DNA from: Mycobacterium sp. 1164966.3
GTDB lineage: Bacteria > Actinomycetota > Actinomycetes > Mycobacteriales > Mycobacteriaceae
Reading direction: 5' to 3'
Assembly: GCF_001665395.1 (NCBI RefSeq)
Contig: NZ_LZSG01000044.1
Location: 372,001 to 436,000 of the forward strand
DNA: 64,000 nucleotides
Positions 1 through 8,924 of the stretch are shown in pieces (position 1 is the first letter of the stretch; the number at the start of each line of letters is the position of its first letter). Below the pieces are notes generated by a model, which made no database searches, was not told where the DNA came from, and saw nothing but the letters and a program-made list of their open reading frames with translations. The position numbers and the translations under genes are program-made.

Positions 1-140
1 CCGGCGGGGACGTTGTCGAGTCCGTACACCTCGGATCGGAAGTAGCGCTTGAGCATTGGCCGGATGGTGCCGATGACCCACTCGGTGAGAACCGGGTCCC
101 ATTTCGCGATCTCGGGTTCGGCTATATCGGTGGTAGTCAC
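1..140 (-). CDS. Lysophospholipid acyltransferase family protein (PlsC-like), N-terminal fragment
   Basis: Partial gene cut by the left window edge; only about 46 N-terminal residues are visible. The reading frame from the GTG at 138-140 gives a start like MTTTDIAEPEIAKW and then RSEVYGLDNVPAG, which resembles the stretch just before the HX4D motif of mycobacterial PlsC-type acyltransferases (usually followed by GALLVSNHSG). An AAAGGA ribosome-binding site lies just upstream. It starts 14 bp after the stop of the WS/DGAT gene on the same strand, so the two probably form a lipid-acylation operon. The catalytic motif itself lies outside the window, so the family call rests on the N-terminus and context. 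Confidence 0.6.
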   Translation of the reverse strand, partial: MTTTDIAEPEIAKWDPVLTEWVIGTIRPMLKRYFRSEVYGLDNVPA

Positions 141-154
141 GGCGTCCTTTCGAT

Positions 155-1549
155 TTAGGCTACGACGGCCTGGTACTGGCGCTGGCCGGCTTCGGCGGAG
201 CTGATGAAACATCCTGCTGCAGAACTGATTTGAGCGAATTCGTGGATCATCGCCTCGGTGACTTCGTGGGCGTCGTTGAGTGTCGCGGCGTCGGCCAGCA
301 CGGAGATGTTCAGCTGATTCGCATAGCTCCACACGGTGATGTTCAGACCGCTCCCTGCCACAAGTGGACCCACGGAGTAGAACTCGGTGACCTGCGTACC
401 GGCGACCGTCACAAGTTCGCGCGGCCCAGGCACATTGGAGACCACCAGATTCTGCATTTTGTTGTGCGCGTTCGTCCGCGCCATCCAGCCGGTGAGCAGC
501 CGCGCCAAACCGGGCGGCATGTAGTCGAACCATCGCGTCCAAAGCTCCGGTCCTTGGATGGTATGCAGTCGCTTGGCGGCGATGGCTGCCTCGTGGCTGT
601 GTTTGACGCGGTGCAGCGGGTCGGCGATATCCGCGGGTAGCGCGACCGCGATCTGGGTGAAGTTGTTGCCGGCAGACCTTCCCGGCGACGAGTCGAGGCA
701 CACCGGAACCATCGCCAGCAGCGGAGTGTCCGACCGGCCGTCGTACCGTAGCCGAAGCTCTCGGACCGCGCCCGCACTCATAGCCAAAATCAAATCGTTT
801 ATCGTGCAACCTAATTCACGGGTGACCTGCTTGGCGTCGGCGAACGGCACGCTGGCCGTGGCGAACTGGCGCCTAGTGGTGAGCCGGTGATTCGTGAAAC
901 ACTCGGGGGCTTTGATGCGTCCTTCTGACCCGTTTCGTCTGGTGCGCCGCACGCTTGCCCCGGTATAGCGTAAAAGGCTTGGCAATTCGGCGATTTGCCT
1001 CATGTGGTCTCGGACGGCGTCCCATAGCAGCCGTGTCCTGCTCGGAAGCGGGTCGAACTCGGCAGCTTGGAAGGCTTCCGGCCGGTCGAGCGCACCGGCA
1101 AGAAGATTCGCCGACGCGACACCGTCGGCGAGTGCGTGGTGAATCTTGGTGACGACGGCGATCCGCCCGTCCGCCAGACCGTCGACGACATAGATCTCCC
1201 ACAACGGCCGGGTGCGGTCCAGCGGCTCCTCGATTAATCGGGCAATCGCCTCGTCGAGTTCCCGCCGCCCGCCCGGGGCCCGTAGCTGCAGTGGCCGGAC
1301 GTGATATGTGAGGTCGACGGAACAGTTCTGCCGCCACATCGGGCGGTGAAACGCATAGGGAGTCTCGACAAGTATGCGGCGCATGGGCTCGAATCGGTGC
1401 AGGCGCCGTTGCAGAACGTTGCGGACGGCGTCCACCGAGAAGCTGTCGGTGTTCGGTGCGTCGACGATCGCGATCTTGACCGTGTGCATCGGCACGTTCG
1501 GGGCCTCGCTGTAGAGCATCATCGCGTCCGAACCGCTAAGTCGTTTCAC
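155..1549 (-). CDS. Wax ester synthase/diacylglycerol acyltransferase (WS/DGAT) family O-acyltransferase
   Basis: 464 residues, the normal size for mycobacterial Tgs-type enzymes, which transfer acyl-CoA to diacylglycerol or long-chain alcohols to make triacylglycerol or wax esters. The catalytic HHxxxDG motif is intact (HHALADG, residues 137-143), preceded by the usual PLW (115-117). The C-terminal half has the family's VVSNVPGP stretch. The start at MKRLSGSDAMM matches the conserved family N-terminus (LSGxDAxFLY). It is the first gene of a pair with the PlsC-like gene 14 bp downstream. Which Tgs paralogue this is cannot be told from the sequence alone. Confidence 0.93.
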   Translation of the reverse strand: MKRLSGSDAMMLYSEAPNVPMHTVKIAIVDAPNTDSFSVDAVRNVLQRRLHRFEPMRRILVETPYAFHRPMWRQNCSVDLTYHVRPLQLRAPGGRRELDEAIARLIEEPLDRTRPLWEIYVVDGLADGRIAVVTKIHHALADGVASANLLAGALDRPEAFQAAEFDPLPSRTRLLWDAVRDHMRQIAELPSLLRYTGASVRRTRRNGSEGRIKAPECFTNHRLTTRRQFATASVPFADAKQVTRELGCTINDLILAMSAGAVRELRLRYDGRSDTPLLAMVPVCLDSSPGRSAGNNFTQIAVALPADIADPLHRVKHSHEAAIAAKRLHTIQGPELWTRWFDYMPPGLARLLTGWMARTNAHNKMQNLVVSNVPGPRELVTVAGTQVTEFYSVGPLVAGSGLNITVWSYANQLNISVLADAATLNDAHEVTEAMIHEFAQISSAAGCFISSAEAGQRQYQAVVA

Positions 1550-1775
1550 TGCTTGATCCTTCGCACAAAGATTTTCGATTTCGCCACGGCTGTTGCGCTC
1601 CGTCGATGCCGACGCTTAGGTCTTGTCACCGCGGTGCACAGCGGAATAGCCGAGATTGCTCAGGAACGTTACAGGCAAAAATGGACTGCTGTCTAGACGT
1701 TGCAACAGACAGCGGTGTGGAATATGTCACAGCTCGACGGGCCGGCCGAGGCTCGTGCCTGCGTTGTCAGCGTGC

Positions 1776-2429
1776 TTAATTACTAAGGCCGGCAACCAGA
1801 TTGATGGTCACCGCGAGAATGACCGCCCCGAAAAGGTAGGACAGCAGCGCCTGGCACAGCACGAGAGCACGGAATTGTCCGTTCTCCAGACTGGTGTCTG
1901 AGACCTGGTAAGTCATGCCGACGGTGAACGCCAGGTAGAAGAAATCCACGAACCGTGGCTTCTCTTTTCCGTTGAAGTTGATCCCGCTGCTTTCGTTCGA
2001 GTAATAGACGTCGGCATAGCGGACGCTGAAGACGGTGTGGACCACGCACCAGGCGGCGACAATGCTGATCACGCCTACCGCTGCGGCGACCTGCTTCTCG
2101 ACTCCGGACTTCGAGCCGGCGGCAAGCAGATGCGCCACACCCGCCAGACTGGCCACGCTCGCGGCCAGGATGATGCCGTCGGTGACCCACCCTCTCGGTG
2201 GGTCCTCGGGACGTACATGGGCACGCGTCTGTTCGGCGTCCATCGGCAAGACGACGATCCAGGTCCAGCCGAGATACACACCGGCTGCGGCAATCCATCC
2301 CGCGGCGGGCGCGTACCGCCATCCCGTCGTGAACCCGAGCGCCAGCGCGATGACGACACCGGCCAGCAGTGCGACGATCAGCCGAATTACCACGCGTTTG
2401 CGCCAGTGCGACCGAGCTGGGTATTCCAT
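1776..2429 (-). CDS. DUF1345 family integral membrane protein
   Basis: About 217 residues from the ATG at MEYPARSHWRKRV. Five or so hydrophobic segments are separated by short polar loops: a first pair near residues 15-60, one after the DPPRGWVTDG loop, one near AAVGVISIVAAWCVV, and a C-terminal one ending in INLVAGLSN. The central VDFFYLAFTVGMTYQVSD segment is the hallmark of DUF1345, a predicted membrane family of unknown function. An open frame extends 12 codons upstream, but that extension (MLLLACRGLAWT) lies next to an intergenic repeat and looks spurious. The 226-bp space to the WS/DGAT gene shows nothing I recognise. Confidence 0.8.
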   Translation of the reverse strand: MEYPARSHWRKRVVIRLIVALLAGVVIALALGFTTGWRYAPAAGWIAAAGVYLGWTWIVVLPMDAEQTRAHVRPEDPPRGWVTDGIILAASVASLAGVAHLLAAGSKSGVEKQVAAAVGVISIVAAWCVVHTVFSVRYADVYYSNESSGINFNGKEKPRFVDFFYLAFTVGMTYQVSDTSLENGQFRALVLCQALLSYLFGAVILAVTINLVAGLSN

Positions 2430-2453
2430 AGTCCAAGCTAAACCCCGGCACGC

Positions 2454-2494
2454 CAGCAGAAGCAAAAGTACTTATGCGTCTGCTCGCGGGAATG
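2454..2494. repeat. Imperfect palindromic intergenic element (CAGCAGAAGC/GCGTCTGCTCG type)
   Basis: The arms read roughly CCAGCAGAAGCAAAAGTA and CTTATGCGTCTGCTCG, which pair imperfectly. The right arm shares GCGTCTGCTCG with elements near 46.8 kb and, in inverted form, near 59.0 kb. This copy sits between divergent genes, so it is unlikely to be a simple terminator. Confidence 0.45.
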
Positions 2495-2636
2495 GCCCTG
2501 GCCCTGACGCGGCCCGGCCCGACCGTGTCCGGCTGGGTGTCGCAACTGGGGCGGCGATATGAAAGACATCGTTGACCAGCAGTGAAACGATGATGACGTG
2601 GATCCCGGGGGCGATTGTGGCGGTGGGCCGACCGCG

Positions 2637-5600
2637 ATGACGCTGTCCTGCGGTTCCTGCGGCGCGCAGTCACGCCCCACCGCGAAGTTTTGTAGCGAGT
2701 GCGGTGCGCGGCTGACACCGGCCGTCCAGGTAGCGGAGTACAAGCAAGTGACGGTGCTGTTCGCGGATGTGGTCGGTTCGATGAAGCTCGCCGCGGTACT
2801 GCAGACCGAGCGGCTACGGGAGGTCATGCACGAGTTGTTCAATCGTGCGGCCGCGGTGGTACAGCGCTATCAGGGCACGGTCGACAAATTCACCGGTGAC
2901 GGGTTGATGGCGCTTTTCGGCGCTCCGGTGGCGCTGGAAGATCATGCGCTACGTGCGTGTATTTCGGCCATGGAGATCCAGTCGGTCGTCCGGGAGTTCG
3001 CTGACGAGGTGTTCAGCCGTGACCGCGTTCGCTTGCAGCTTCGTGTCGGGCTCAATTCTGGCGAAGTGATCGCCGGTTCGATCGGTTTAGGTCCCGGCAG
3101 GTACACGGCGGTGGGTCATCCGGTTGGGATGGCACAGCGCATGGAGGCGGCCGCACCGTCAGGTGGCGTGTTGTGCTCGTTGTCCACTGCGCGGCTGGTG
3201 GAACGCGTCGCGTGGCTTGGTCCGGTCGAGAATGTTGCGATCAAGGGCGCCGACGTGCCGGTACCCGCACGGCAGTTGCTCGAGGTGGAGTGGGGCCGGA
3301 CGGTGATGGGCCGCAACGAAGGCGCGATGGTGGGCCGAGATACCGATTTGGGTCGCCTACATGGCATTTTCGATGCGGCTCGCAGCCACCTGGTAGGAGT
3401 AGTGGGCGCGCCGGGTGTGGGCAAGAGTCGACTGATCGCTGAGTTCAGCGCGTCCGCGGCCCGGCGGGGCGCCCACGTCGTAGTGGCCCGATGTGAGGCT
3501 CATACCACCACGGTTGCGTTTCGTGCGTTATCGCGACTGTTGCGCGCGTTGTTTTCCGTGGACGGCGTCAGTGAAGACGAGGCCCGAGCTCAAGTTTTGA
3601 CCCAATACGACGGGCGGCTGACATCGGATTCCGCGGAGGCGCAGATTCTGTTCGATGTGATGGGCATCGCCGATCGGGGTGCACCGCCGTTACAGGTCAG
3701 CGTGGACGGTCGTCGGCGCCGGCTGGTGCGGGTGATGTCTGCGGCGGTACTGGCTCAAACTGAGCGGATCCTGTTCGTGCTGGAGGATGCGCATTGGGTC
3801 GATGCGCCCAGCGACGAGGTTCTTTCCGAATTCGCCAGTGCGCTCACCGCCACGTCGTCGCTGTTCGTCACGACGTATCGGCCGGAGTTTCGCGGTGCAT
3901 TACGGCAGCGTGCGGATGAGACGATCGCCCTGCAGCCGCTGAGCGATGCGGTGGCGGTGCGACTGGTGTACCAACTGCTCGGTAATGACGCATCGCTGGC
4001 TACGTTGGCGGAACGAATCGCCGCGGCCGCCGTCGGCAACCCGTTCTTTATCGAGGAGATCGTCCGTGATCTGGCTGACCGCGGAGTGATCTCCGGCAAC
4101 CGGGGCAGCTATCGACTGACCGGAGGTGTGGACGAGATCGCTGTTCCAGCCACGGTGCAAGCAGTGCTGGCGGCACGCATCGATCGGCTGCCGGCAGAGG
4201 CGAAGGCGGTGGTGAATGCCGCGGCGGTGATCGGCACCCGGTTTGACGTCGATACGCTGCACGCTCTGCTTCCCGACGCGGTGTCGTCCGCATTGGCCGA
4301 CTTGGTGTCGGCGGAGTTGATCGATCAGACGGAATTCGTTCCGCGCCAACATTATTGCTTTCGCCACCCGCTGGTGCGCACGGTGGCTTACGAATCACAG
4401 TTGAGCTCAACTCGCGCGCAGGCCCATCGCCGCTTGGCCGCCGCCATTGAGGCGCGCGACCCCACCGCCGCCGACGAAAACGCAGCGCTGATCGCAACAA
4501 ACCTCGAAGCAGCAGGAGAACTCGCCAACGCATACCAGTGGCACATGCGTGCGGCAGAATGGCTTCGTCCGCGCGACATGCTGGCTGCGCGCGCCCAATG
4601 GCAATGCGCGCGCGATCTCGCCGACCGGCTGCCCGAGGACCACAGGGACATCGTCGGCATGCGGATTGCCCCGCGCACGATGCTGATCTCGACGGCGCTC
4701 TTCGTCGGCAGCGACCGTGATGCCGACGAGCAGTATCGGGAATTCCGTGAACTCTCATTACCGGCCGGCGACCTGAGGTCCTTCGCCATCGCCACTGCCG
4801 GCCGAATTATATCGTTCTGCCACAACGACATCCGAATTCCGGAAGCTGTCGCGCTGGCGTCGGAAGTCGAGGACATGCTTGGCGGCATCGACTGGGACGA
4901 CGTGCCCGAGATCGACATTATTCTCACTGCCGTGGAGTGGGCGTACTACGGCTGTGGAAACTTCGATGCCGCCCTCGCAGTGAGTGACGCGATCCGGGCA
5001 CGTCCCCATGACGAACCCACAATCGAATTTGTGGGAGCTCTCACCTTTCGGGGTGTCATAGAGATTTGTCGCGGCGACTACGCGAAAGGCCGAAAAGATC
5101 TTCGAGAGTCGATCGAGCGAGCTCGAGTACTGCCACCGGTCAGCTACGCAATCATCCTCTCGTTCGGTGCTCAGATGATTGCGCTGGGTCTGTACCAGCC
5201 TGATGAGCTGGTTGACGAAATGCGCGCGGCGTTGCATCGCGCCGAGTCTTTCGGAGACATCAGCGGCATCATCGCAGCGCAGTTCGCCTACGGCACTGCC
5301 TTATTACGCGCGCGCCCCGCGTCACGTGCTGAGGCTATCGATGTACTCGAGCGAGCTCGAACCGGCCACGCGAAGCACCACGTGATGACCAACACGATGA
5401 CGGCCGTGGGTGCTGATCTCGCATTGGACGCCGCAGCCAGAGGGCGCCTGGACGACGGAATCGCGGATCTGCGCGCTCTGTTCGCACTCCACATCGACGA
5501 CGGCGTTCTGATCGAAACATGCTGTTGCAGTGAGGCTTTCGTCACGCTGCTCATCGAACGAGGAGCCGCCGCCGACCTCGCCGAAGCGCACCGCATCGTC

Positions 5601-5813
5601 GACGACTGGCAAGTCCGGCGCCCCGGCATTCCCGCGGCAGACCTGTGGTGGCTGAAATCGCGGGCCCTATTGGCCCAAGCTGAGGCCGACTCGGACGGGT
5701 ATGCGGAGTTGGCGGCGCAATACCTCGCGCTCTGCGAAAAGCTCGACGCCCGTGGGCGTCTCGCCGAAGCCCGCCTGATGGCCGGCACAGCAAACGCAGA
5801 AGGGCTGGCGTAG
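2637..5813 (+). CDS. Zinc-ribbon/class III cyclase-homology/AAA ATPase multidomain regulator
   Basis: About 1058 residues in the layout of the large mycobacterial cyclase-ATPase proteins. A zinc ribbon (C5, C8, C19, C22) is followed by a class III adenylate/guanylate cyclase domain (TVLFADVVGS with metal Asp near 44; FTGDGLMALFG with Asp near 88), then a P-loop ATPase (GAPGVGKS near 257-264) and a long helical, TPR-like C-terminus. The Asn of the usual VNxAxR transition-state motif is Gly (VGMAQR near 163-168), so cyclase activity is doubtful; this change is common in the mycobacterial family. An in-frame GTG at 2598 would add 13 residues but has no ribosome-binding site, so the ATG was preferred. 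The glycosyltransferase start codon follows the TAG directly. Likely a signalling ATPase or transcription regulator; ligand unknown. Confidence 0.85.
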   Translation: MTLSCGSCGAQSRPTAKFCSECGARLTPAVQVAEYKQVTVLFADVVGSMKLAAVLQTERLREVMHELFNRAAAVVQRYQGTVDKFTGDGLMALFGAPVALEDHALRACISAMEIQSVVREFADEVFSRDRVRLQLRVGLNSGEVIAGSIGLGPGRYTAVGHPVGMAQRMEAAAPSGGVLCSLSTARLVERVAWLGPVENVAIKGADVPVPARQLLEVEWGRTVMGRNEGAMVGRDTDLGRLHGIFDAARSHLVGVVGAPGVGKSRLIAEFSASAARRGAHVVVARCEAHTTTVAFRALSRLLRALFSVDGVSEDEARAQVLTQYDGRLTSDSAEAQILFDVMGIADRGAPPLQVSVDGRRRRLVRVMSAAVLAQTERILFVLEDAHWVDAPSDEVLSEFASALTATSSLFVTTYRPEFRGALRQRADETIALQPLSDAVAVRLVYQLLGNDASLATLAERIAAAAVGNPFFIEEIVRDLADRGVISGNRGSYRLTGGVDEIAVPATVQAVLAARIDRLPAEAKAVVNAAAVIGTRFDVDTLHALLPDAVSSALADLVSAELIDQTEFVPRQHYCFRHPLVRTVAYESQLSSTRAQAHRRLAAAIEARDPTAADENAALIATNLEAAGELANAYQWHMRAAEWLRPRDMLAARAQWQCARDLADRLPEDHRDIVGMRIAPRTMLISTALFVGSDRDADEQYREFRELSLPAGDLRSFAIATAGRIISFCHNDIRIPEAVALASEVEDMLGGIDWDDVPEIDIILTAVEWAYYGCGNFDAALAVSDAIRARPHDEPTIEFVGALTFRGVIEICRGDYAKGRKDLRESIERARVLPPVSYAIILSFGAQMIALGLYQPDELVDEMRAALHRAESFGDISGIIAAQFAYGTALLRARPASRAEAIDVLERARTGHAKHHVMTNTMTAVGADLALDAAARGRLDDGIADLRALFALHIDDGVLIETCCCSEAFVTLLIERGAAADLAEAHRIVDDWQVRRPGIPAADLWWLKSRALLAQAEADSDGYAELAAQYLALCEKLDARGRLAEARLMAGTANAEGLA

Positions 5814-7043
5814 ATGTCAACAATCTTGGCCTACACCTCGCCCGCACTTGGTCACCTGCTGCCGATGAGCGCGCTGCTGTCAGAACTGGCTAGCCGTGGC
5901 CACGCGGTTCATCTGCGCACGCTTGCCGTCGGTGTGGAGATCGGGCAGCGGCTCGGCTTCAGCACGGACGCAATCGATTCCCGGATCGAGGGGATCGAGC
6001 ACGACGACTGGAAGGCCAAGAGCCCCGGAGCCGGGCTAAAGCGGGCGTTCGCCGTGTTCGGCCGCCGGGCTCCGCACGAAGTCGCCGATCTCGCGGAAGC
6101 GGTTGCGCGCGTTGGCCCTGATGCACTGCTTGTCGACGTGCTGTGTTGGGGTGCGTTGTCGGCCGCCGAGGCCGGAGACATCCCGTGGGCCTGTTTTTCG
6201 CCGTTCACGCCCCTGCTGCGCGCCGATGGGATGCCCCCCTTCGGGCCGGGACTGAAGCCGTTGCCGAACCGATTCGGACGAATTCGCGACGCAGTTGTCC
6301 GCGCAGCAGTGAGTGGTCCGGTGAACAGTGGATTGCCGCCCCTCAACAAGATTCGCGACGAACTGCAGCTGCGGCGGGTCGGTTCTATGGATGAGTTCTG
6401 GCGTCGCGCGCCGCTGATGCTGGTCGCGAGCGGCAAGCCATTCGAGTATCCGCAGGCCGATTGGGGCGACGCGGTGCAAATGATTGGCCCATGCCCGTTT
6501 GATCCGGGACCCGGCACCGCGCCCGACTGGCTGGCCTCGATCGACCGTCCCATCGTGCTTGTCACGACGTCCTCCGAGAAACAGGGCGACGAAAAGCTGG
6601 TGCCGACCGCGATAGCCGCGCTGGCGGATGAGCCGGTACATGTGGTCGCGACCGTCCCGGCCGGACAACCAGCCGAAGTTTCGACGATCTCTAATGCGAC
6701 GGTCTGCCACTTTGTCCCGCACGGCCCGTTGCTCGACCGTGCCGTTTGTGCGGTAACGCATGGCGGTATGGGCGCGACTCAAAAGGCACTGGCCCGTGGC
6801 GTACCCGTGTGTGTGGTGCCCTACGGCCGCGACCAATTCGAAACCGCGCGGCGCGTCGAGGTTGCCCGGTGCGGCACTCGTCTGCCCGCGAAGAAACTTT
6901 CGGCCGAACGTCTCCGTACAAAGGTGCGAGAAGCGATGACGATGACCGCTGGCGCACGACGGGTGGCGGCGGGTTTCGCCGCCACCGGCGGGGTGAAGCG
7001 CGGTGCCGACCTCTTCGAGCAGCGCGTGCTCGGGGCGGACTGA
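5814..7043 (+). CDS. GT1-family (UGT/MGT-like) glycosyltransferase
   Basis: 409 residues. The N-terminus (ILAYTSPALGHLLPMSALLSELASRGHAV) is the acceptor-side Rossmann domain of macrolide/sterol-type glycosyltransferases. The C-terminal half holds the donor-binding region: VCHFVPHGPLLDRAVCAVTHGGMGATQKALARGVP and then VPYGRDQFETARR, equivalent to the family HGGxGT and DQ signature. It probably transfers an activated sugar to a small lipophilic acceptor; no acceptor can be inferred. The ATG begins at the base after the upstream regulator's TAG, so the two genes are almost certainly co-transcribed and translationally coupled. Confidence 0.88.
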   Translation: MSTILAYTSPALGHLLPMSALLSELASRGHAVHLRTLAVGVEIGQRLGFSTDAIDSRIEGIEHDDWKAKSPGAGLKRAFAVFGRRAPHEVADLAEAVARVGPDALLVDVLCWGALSAAEAGDIPWACFSPFTPLLRADGMPPFGPGLKPLPNRFGRIRDAVVRAAVSGPVNSGLPPLNKIRDELQLRRVGSMDEFWRRAPLMLVASGKPFEYPQADWGDAVQMIGPCPFDPGPGTAPDWLASIDRPIVLVTTSSEKQGDEKLVPTAIAALADEPVHVVATVPAGQPAEVSTISNATVCHFVPHGPLLDRAVCAVTHGGMGATQKALARGVPVCVVPYGRDQFETARRVEVARCGTRLPAKKLSAERLRTKVREAMTMTAGARRVAAGFAATGGVKRGADLFEQRVLGAD

Positions 7044-7110
7044 CGGCGCCGACACATCCGAGGGTCATTTTGGCCTGTAGCTACCCCGTCGCGTCGTCGA
7101 GGCGGCGCCC

Positions 7111-8082
7111 TCATAGCGCTCGTAGGCCACGCAGGGTCCTGCTTATCAGCTCACGTCGGTCGTCGATTGTCATCGAGTCACCCGGGGGGGCGTGCACCCG
7201 CAAAAACCCCTGTGTCACCAGATCGCCGACCAGGAAGCGCGTCGCACCGAGCGGCAAGGACAGCCGAGCGGCGATCTCTGCGACCGAAGGGCTGAGTACG
7301 CACAACGTCAAGATTTGGCGCCGCACATCATTTCTCGGCCAGCGCGGCGGCTTCGCTGGGTCATTGAGCGCCTCAACCGGCGCCTCGAGTGCCAGTTCGA
7401 CACCGGAGTCGGTACGCCCTGCCGTCAGCGTGTACGGCCGGACGAGGCTCGGCCCGTCCGCGGTTTCCGGTTCTGTGAACAAGTCGCCGATCGGTTCACC
7501 CGTGCCCTCCGACTGCTGATACGCGTCGGTGCGCTGGTGCGGGATGTTGCGGTTCTCCAAGAACCACAATGCCTGGTCGGCATGCACAGATGCGCGCAGC
7601 TCGCTGGAGACGACCTTGAGTATGGTGCGGTCGGTGTCGATGACGAAGGTGGTCCGTCTGACCGGCAGCAGCCGGGCCAGCAGGCCGCGGCGCCGAGCAT
7701 GCCGGCCTCGCCTGGTCGCCTCACGCGCCACAGCGGATCTACGCAGCTTGGCGAGCCTGCCGCGGCGCACCCCGAAGAGCTCGGACACCACGCCGTCCGC
7801 GTCGGAGAGCAGCGGATAGTCGAACTTGCGCTGCTGGGCGAAGTGGGCCTGCTTGTCGACGGTGTCGGTGCTGATGCCCACCCGGTGGGCGCCCACCGTC
7901 GCGAATTCGTTGCTCAGGTCCCGGAAATGACAGGCCTGAGCCGTACAGATCGGTGAGGACGCCAATGGGAAGAAGAACAGGACAACCGGCCCTTCCGAAA
8001 GCAGCGCGGAAAGTGTCCGAGGCCGACCGGTGTGATCGTACAAAGTGAAGTCAGGCGCCATATCGCCCGCGATCATCGGCAA
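7111..8082 (-). CDS. Peroxiredoxin (BCP/AhpC-TSA type) fused to a C-terminal DUF742 domain
   Basis: 323 residues in one uninterrupted frame. Residues 1-180 are a peroxiredoxin with PLASSPICTAQAC: peroxidatic Cys46 and, five residues on, Cys51, the CX4C spacing of bacterioferritin co-migratory protein types. Residues 106-143 form an arginine-rich insert (RRGRLAKLRR...RHARRRGLLARLL) in a place where peroxiredoxins normally have a short loop. Residues 212-299 match DUF742 (LVRPYTLTAGRT, then LSPSVAEIAARLSLPLGATRFLVGDLV), a winged-helix-like family normally encoded as a separate small protein in actinobacterial GTPase conservons with Roadblock proteins. No GTPase or Roadblock gene is nearby. Role unknown; possibly a peroxide-sensing or nucleic-acid-associated peroxidase. 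A G7 run at 7184-7190 lies in the C-terminal coding part. Confidence 0.82.
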   Translation of the reverse strand: MPMIAGDMAPDFTLYDHTGRPRTLSALLSEGPVVLFFFPLASSPICTAQACHFRDLSNEFATVGAHRVGISTDTVDKQAHFAQQRKFDYPLLSDADGVVSELFGVRRGRLAKLRRSAVAREATRRGRHARRRGLLARLLPVRRTTFVIDTDRTILKVVSSELRASVHADQALWFLENRNIPHQRTDAYQQSEGTGEPIGDLFTEPETADGPSLVRPYTLTAGRTDSGVELALEAPVEALNDPAKPPRWPRNDVRRQILTLCVLSPSVAEIAARLSLPLGATRFLVGDLVTQGFLRVHAPPGDSMTIDDRRELISRTLRGLRAL

Positions 8083-8183
8083 AGACTAACGCGGGAAGCT
8101 CTGCGCGGCGCACGACTCGGACAATTCGGTATCGAAAGCAACGCCGCCCTTCGCTGATCCCCAACCGCCCCGGGCCGAAAGCC

Positions 8184-8411
8184 CTAGCGGCCGAGGCCGC
8201 GCGCGTGGCGATGCGTGTCAGTGGACCAGAGATGGCCGCAATCCGAACATTGCAAGTGCACCAACGTCCCCTGATTGCTCAGCAGGTATTGCCAGTGGGT
8301 AGCGCAGTTTTGGAAGCCCCGACAATCGCGACATTTGGCGCCGTGATCGCAACACGGACAGGGCAGCCAGGCGCGGCGGTTGCGCTCGGCGGTCGGATCA
8401 ATCGGAAACAC
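8184..8411 (-). CDS. Small cysteine-rich zinc-ribbon-like protein, unknown function
   Basis: 75 residues from the GTG at 8409-8411 (MFPIDPTAERNRRAWLPCP...). It carries several Cys pairs: CPCC, CRDC, a lone C before ATHWQY, and CSDCGH near the end, suggesting two zinc-binding knuckles. The GTG overlaps the end of the upstream DUF6400 gene by 14 nt, implying translational coupling. A longer frame running upstream to 8552 only shadows the DUF6400 gene. I do not recognise a named family; metal or nucleic-acid binding is an inference from the cysteines. Confidence 0.6.
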   Translation of the reverse strand: MFPIDPTAERNRRAWLPCPCCDHGAKCRDCRGFQNCATHWQYLLSNQGTLVHLQCSDCGHLWSTDTHRHARGLGR

Positions 8412-8628
8412 GATCAGTCGTCCGATCGGGCAGGACGCCGGCGCGGACCAACTCGCCGTAGACCCTTTGCTGCTCCTCGTCCAGGTCCGAGTACAGCATG
8501 TCGTAGGCCTTCTGTTCCTCGGCCAGCACGACGACGGGGTCCCAATGGCCACCTATCGCTTCAAGCACTGCGCTGCGTCGACGCGCCTCGTCAAGGGTCA
8601 GGTCATAGACAAAGTCATGGTTGGCCAT
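8398..8628 (-). CDS. DUF6400 family small protein
   Basis: 76 residues from the ATG at 8626-8628 (MANHDFVYDLTLDEARRR). The pattern of an acidic-aromatic start, EARRR, GGHWDPVVVLAEE, AYDMLYSDLDEEQQRVY and GVLP is what I know as DUF6400, a short actinobacterial family of unknown function. A GGGAG ribosome-binding site lies about 8 nt upstream of this ATG, which is why the upstream in-frame ATG at 8658 was not used. It is coupled to the overlapping cysteine-rich gene downstream. The 296 bp between here and the antitoxin gene at 8925 hold only a candidate operator. Confidence 0.65.
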   Translation of the reverse strand: MANHDFVYDLTLDEARRRSAVLEAIGGHWDPVVVLAEEQKAYDMLYSDLDEEQQRVYGELVRAGVLPDRTTDRVSD

Positions 8629-8894
8629 CGCGCTCCCAGCCATTAGATAGATATGCAAACGAATGCTCAGGATGACCCAATCGAGGCTCAGGAGGCTATG
8701 AACTGCGTCACTGTTCCCGGTTGAAGTCGGTCACACTCGACGCAGGTACAGCGCGCTAGTGGCTGTGTGCGCATCTTCATTGCCGCCATCGTTCAGAAAT
8801 GCGTCCACAAAGCTTTGCCGGAGCTGGTGGGGGTCGGATACGTCGCTGCGCTTCCAGGCGCGAAACCTCGGCATTGATATGACAAGTGCGGCTA

Positions 8895-8914
8895 CTACTC
8901 GATGAAGTGAGTAG
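8895..8914. promoter_or_regulatory. Candidate operator of the HTH-PIN toxin-antitoxin operon
   Basis: Inverted repeat CTACTC-8 nt-GAGTAG lying 10 nt upstream of the antitoxin ATG at 8925. Antitoxins of type II pairs usually repress their own promoter by binding such palindromes. Short arms, so moderate support only. Confidence 0.4.
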
Positions 8915-8924
8915 GTGCTAGCTG

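Noticed and set aside
1550-1775. Gap between WS/DGAT and DUF1345 genes
   Set aside because: No convincing promoter, hairpin or small gene was seen.
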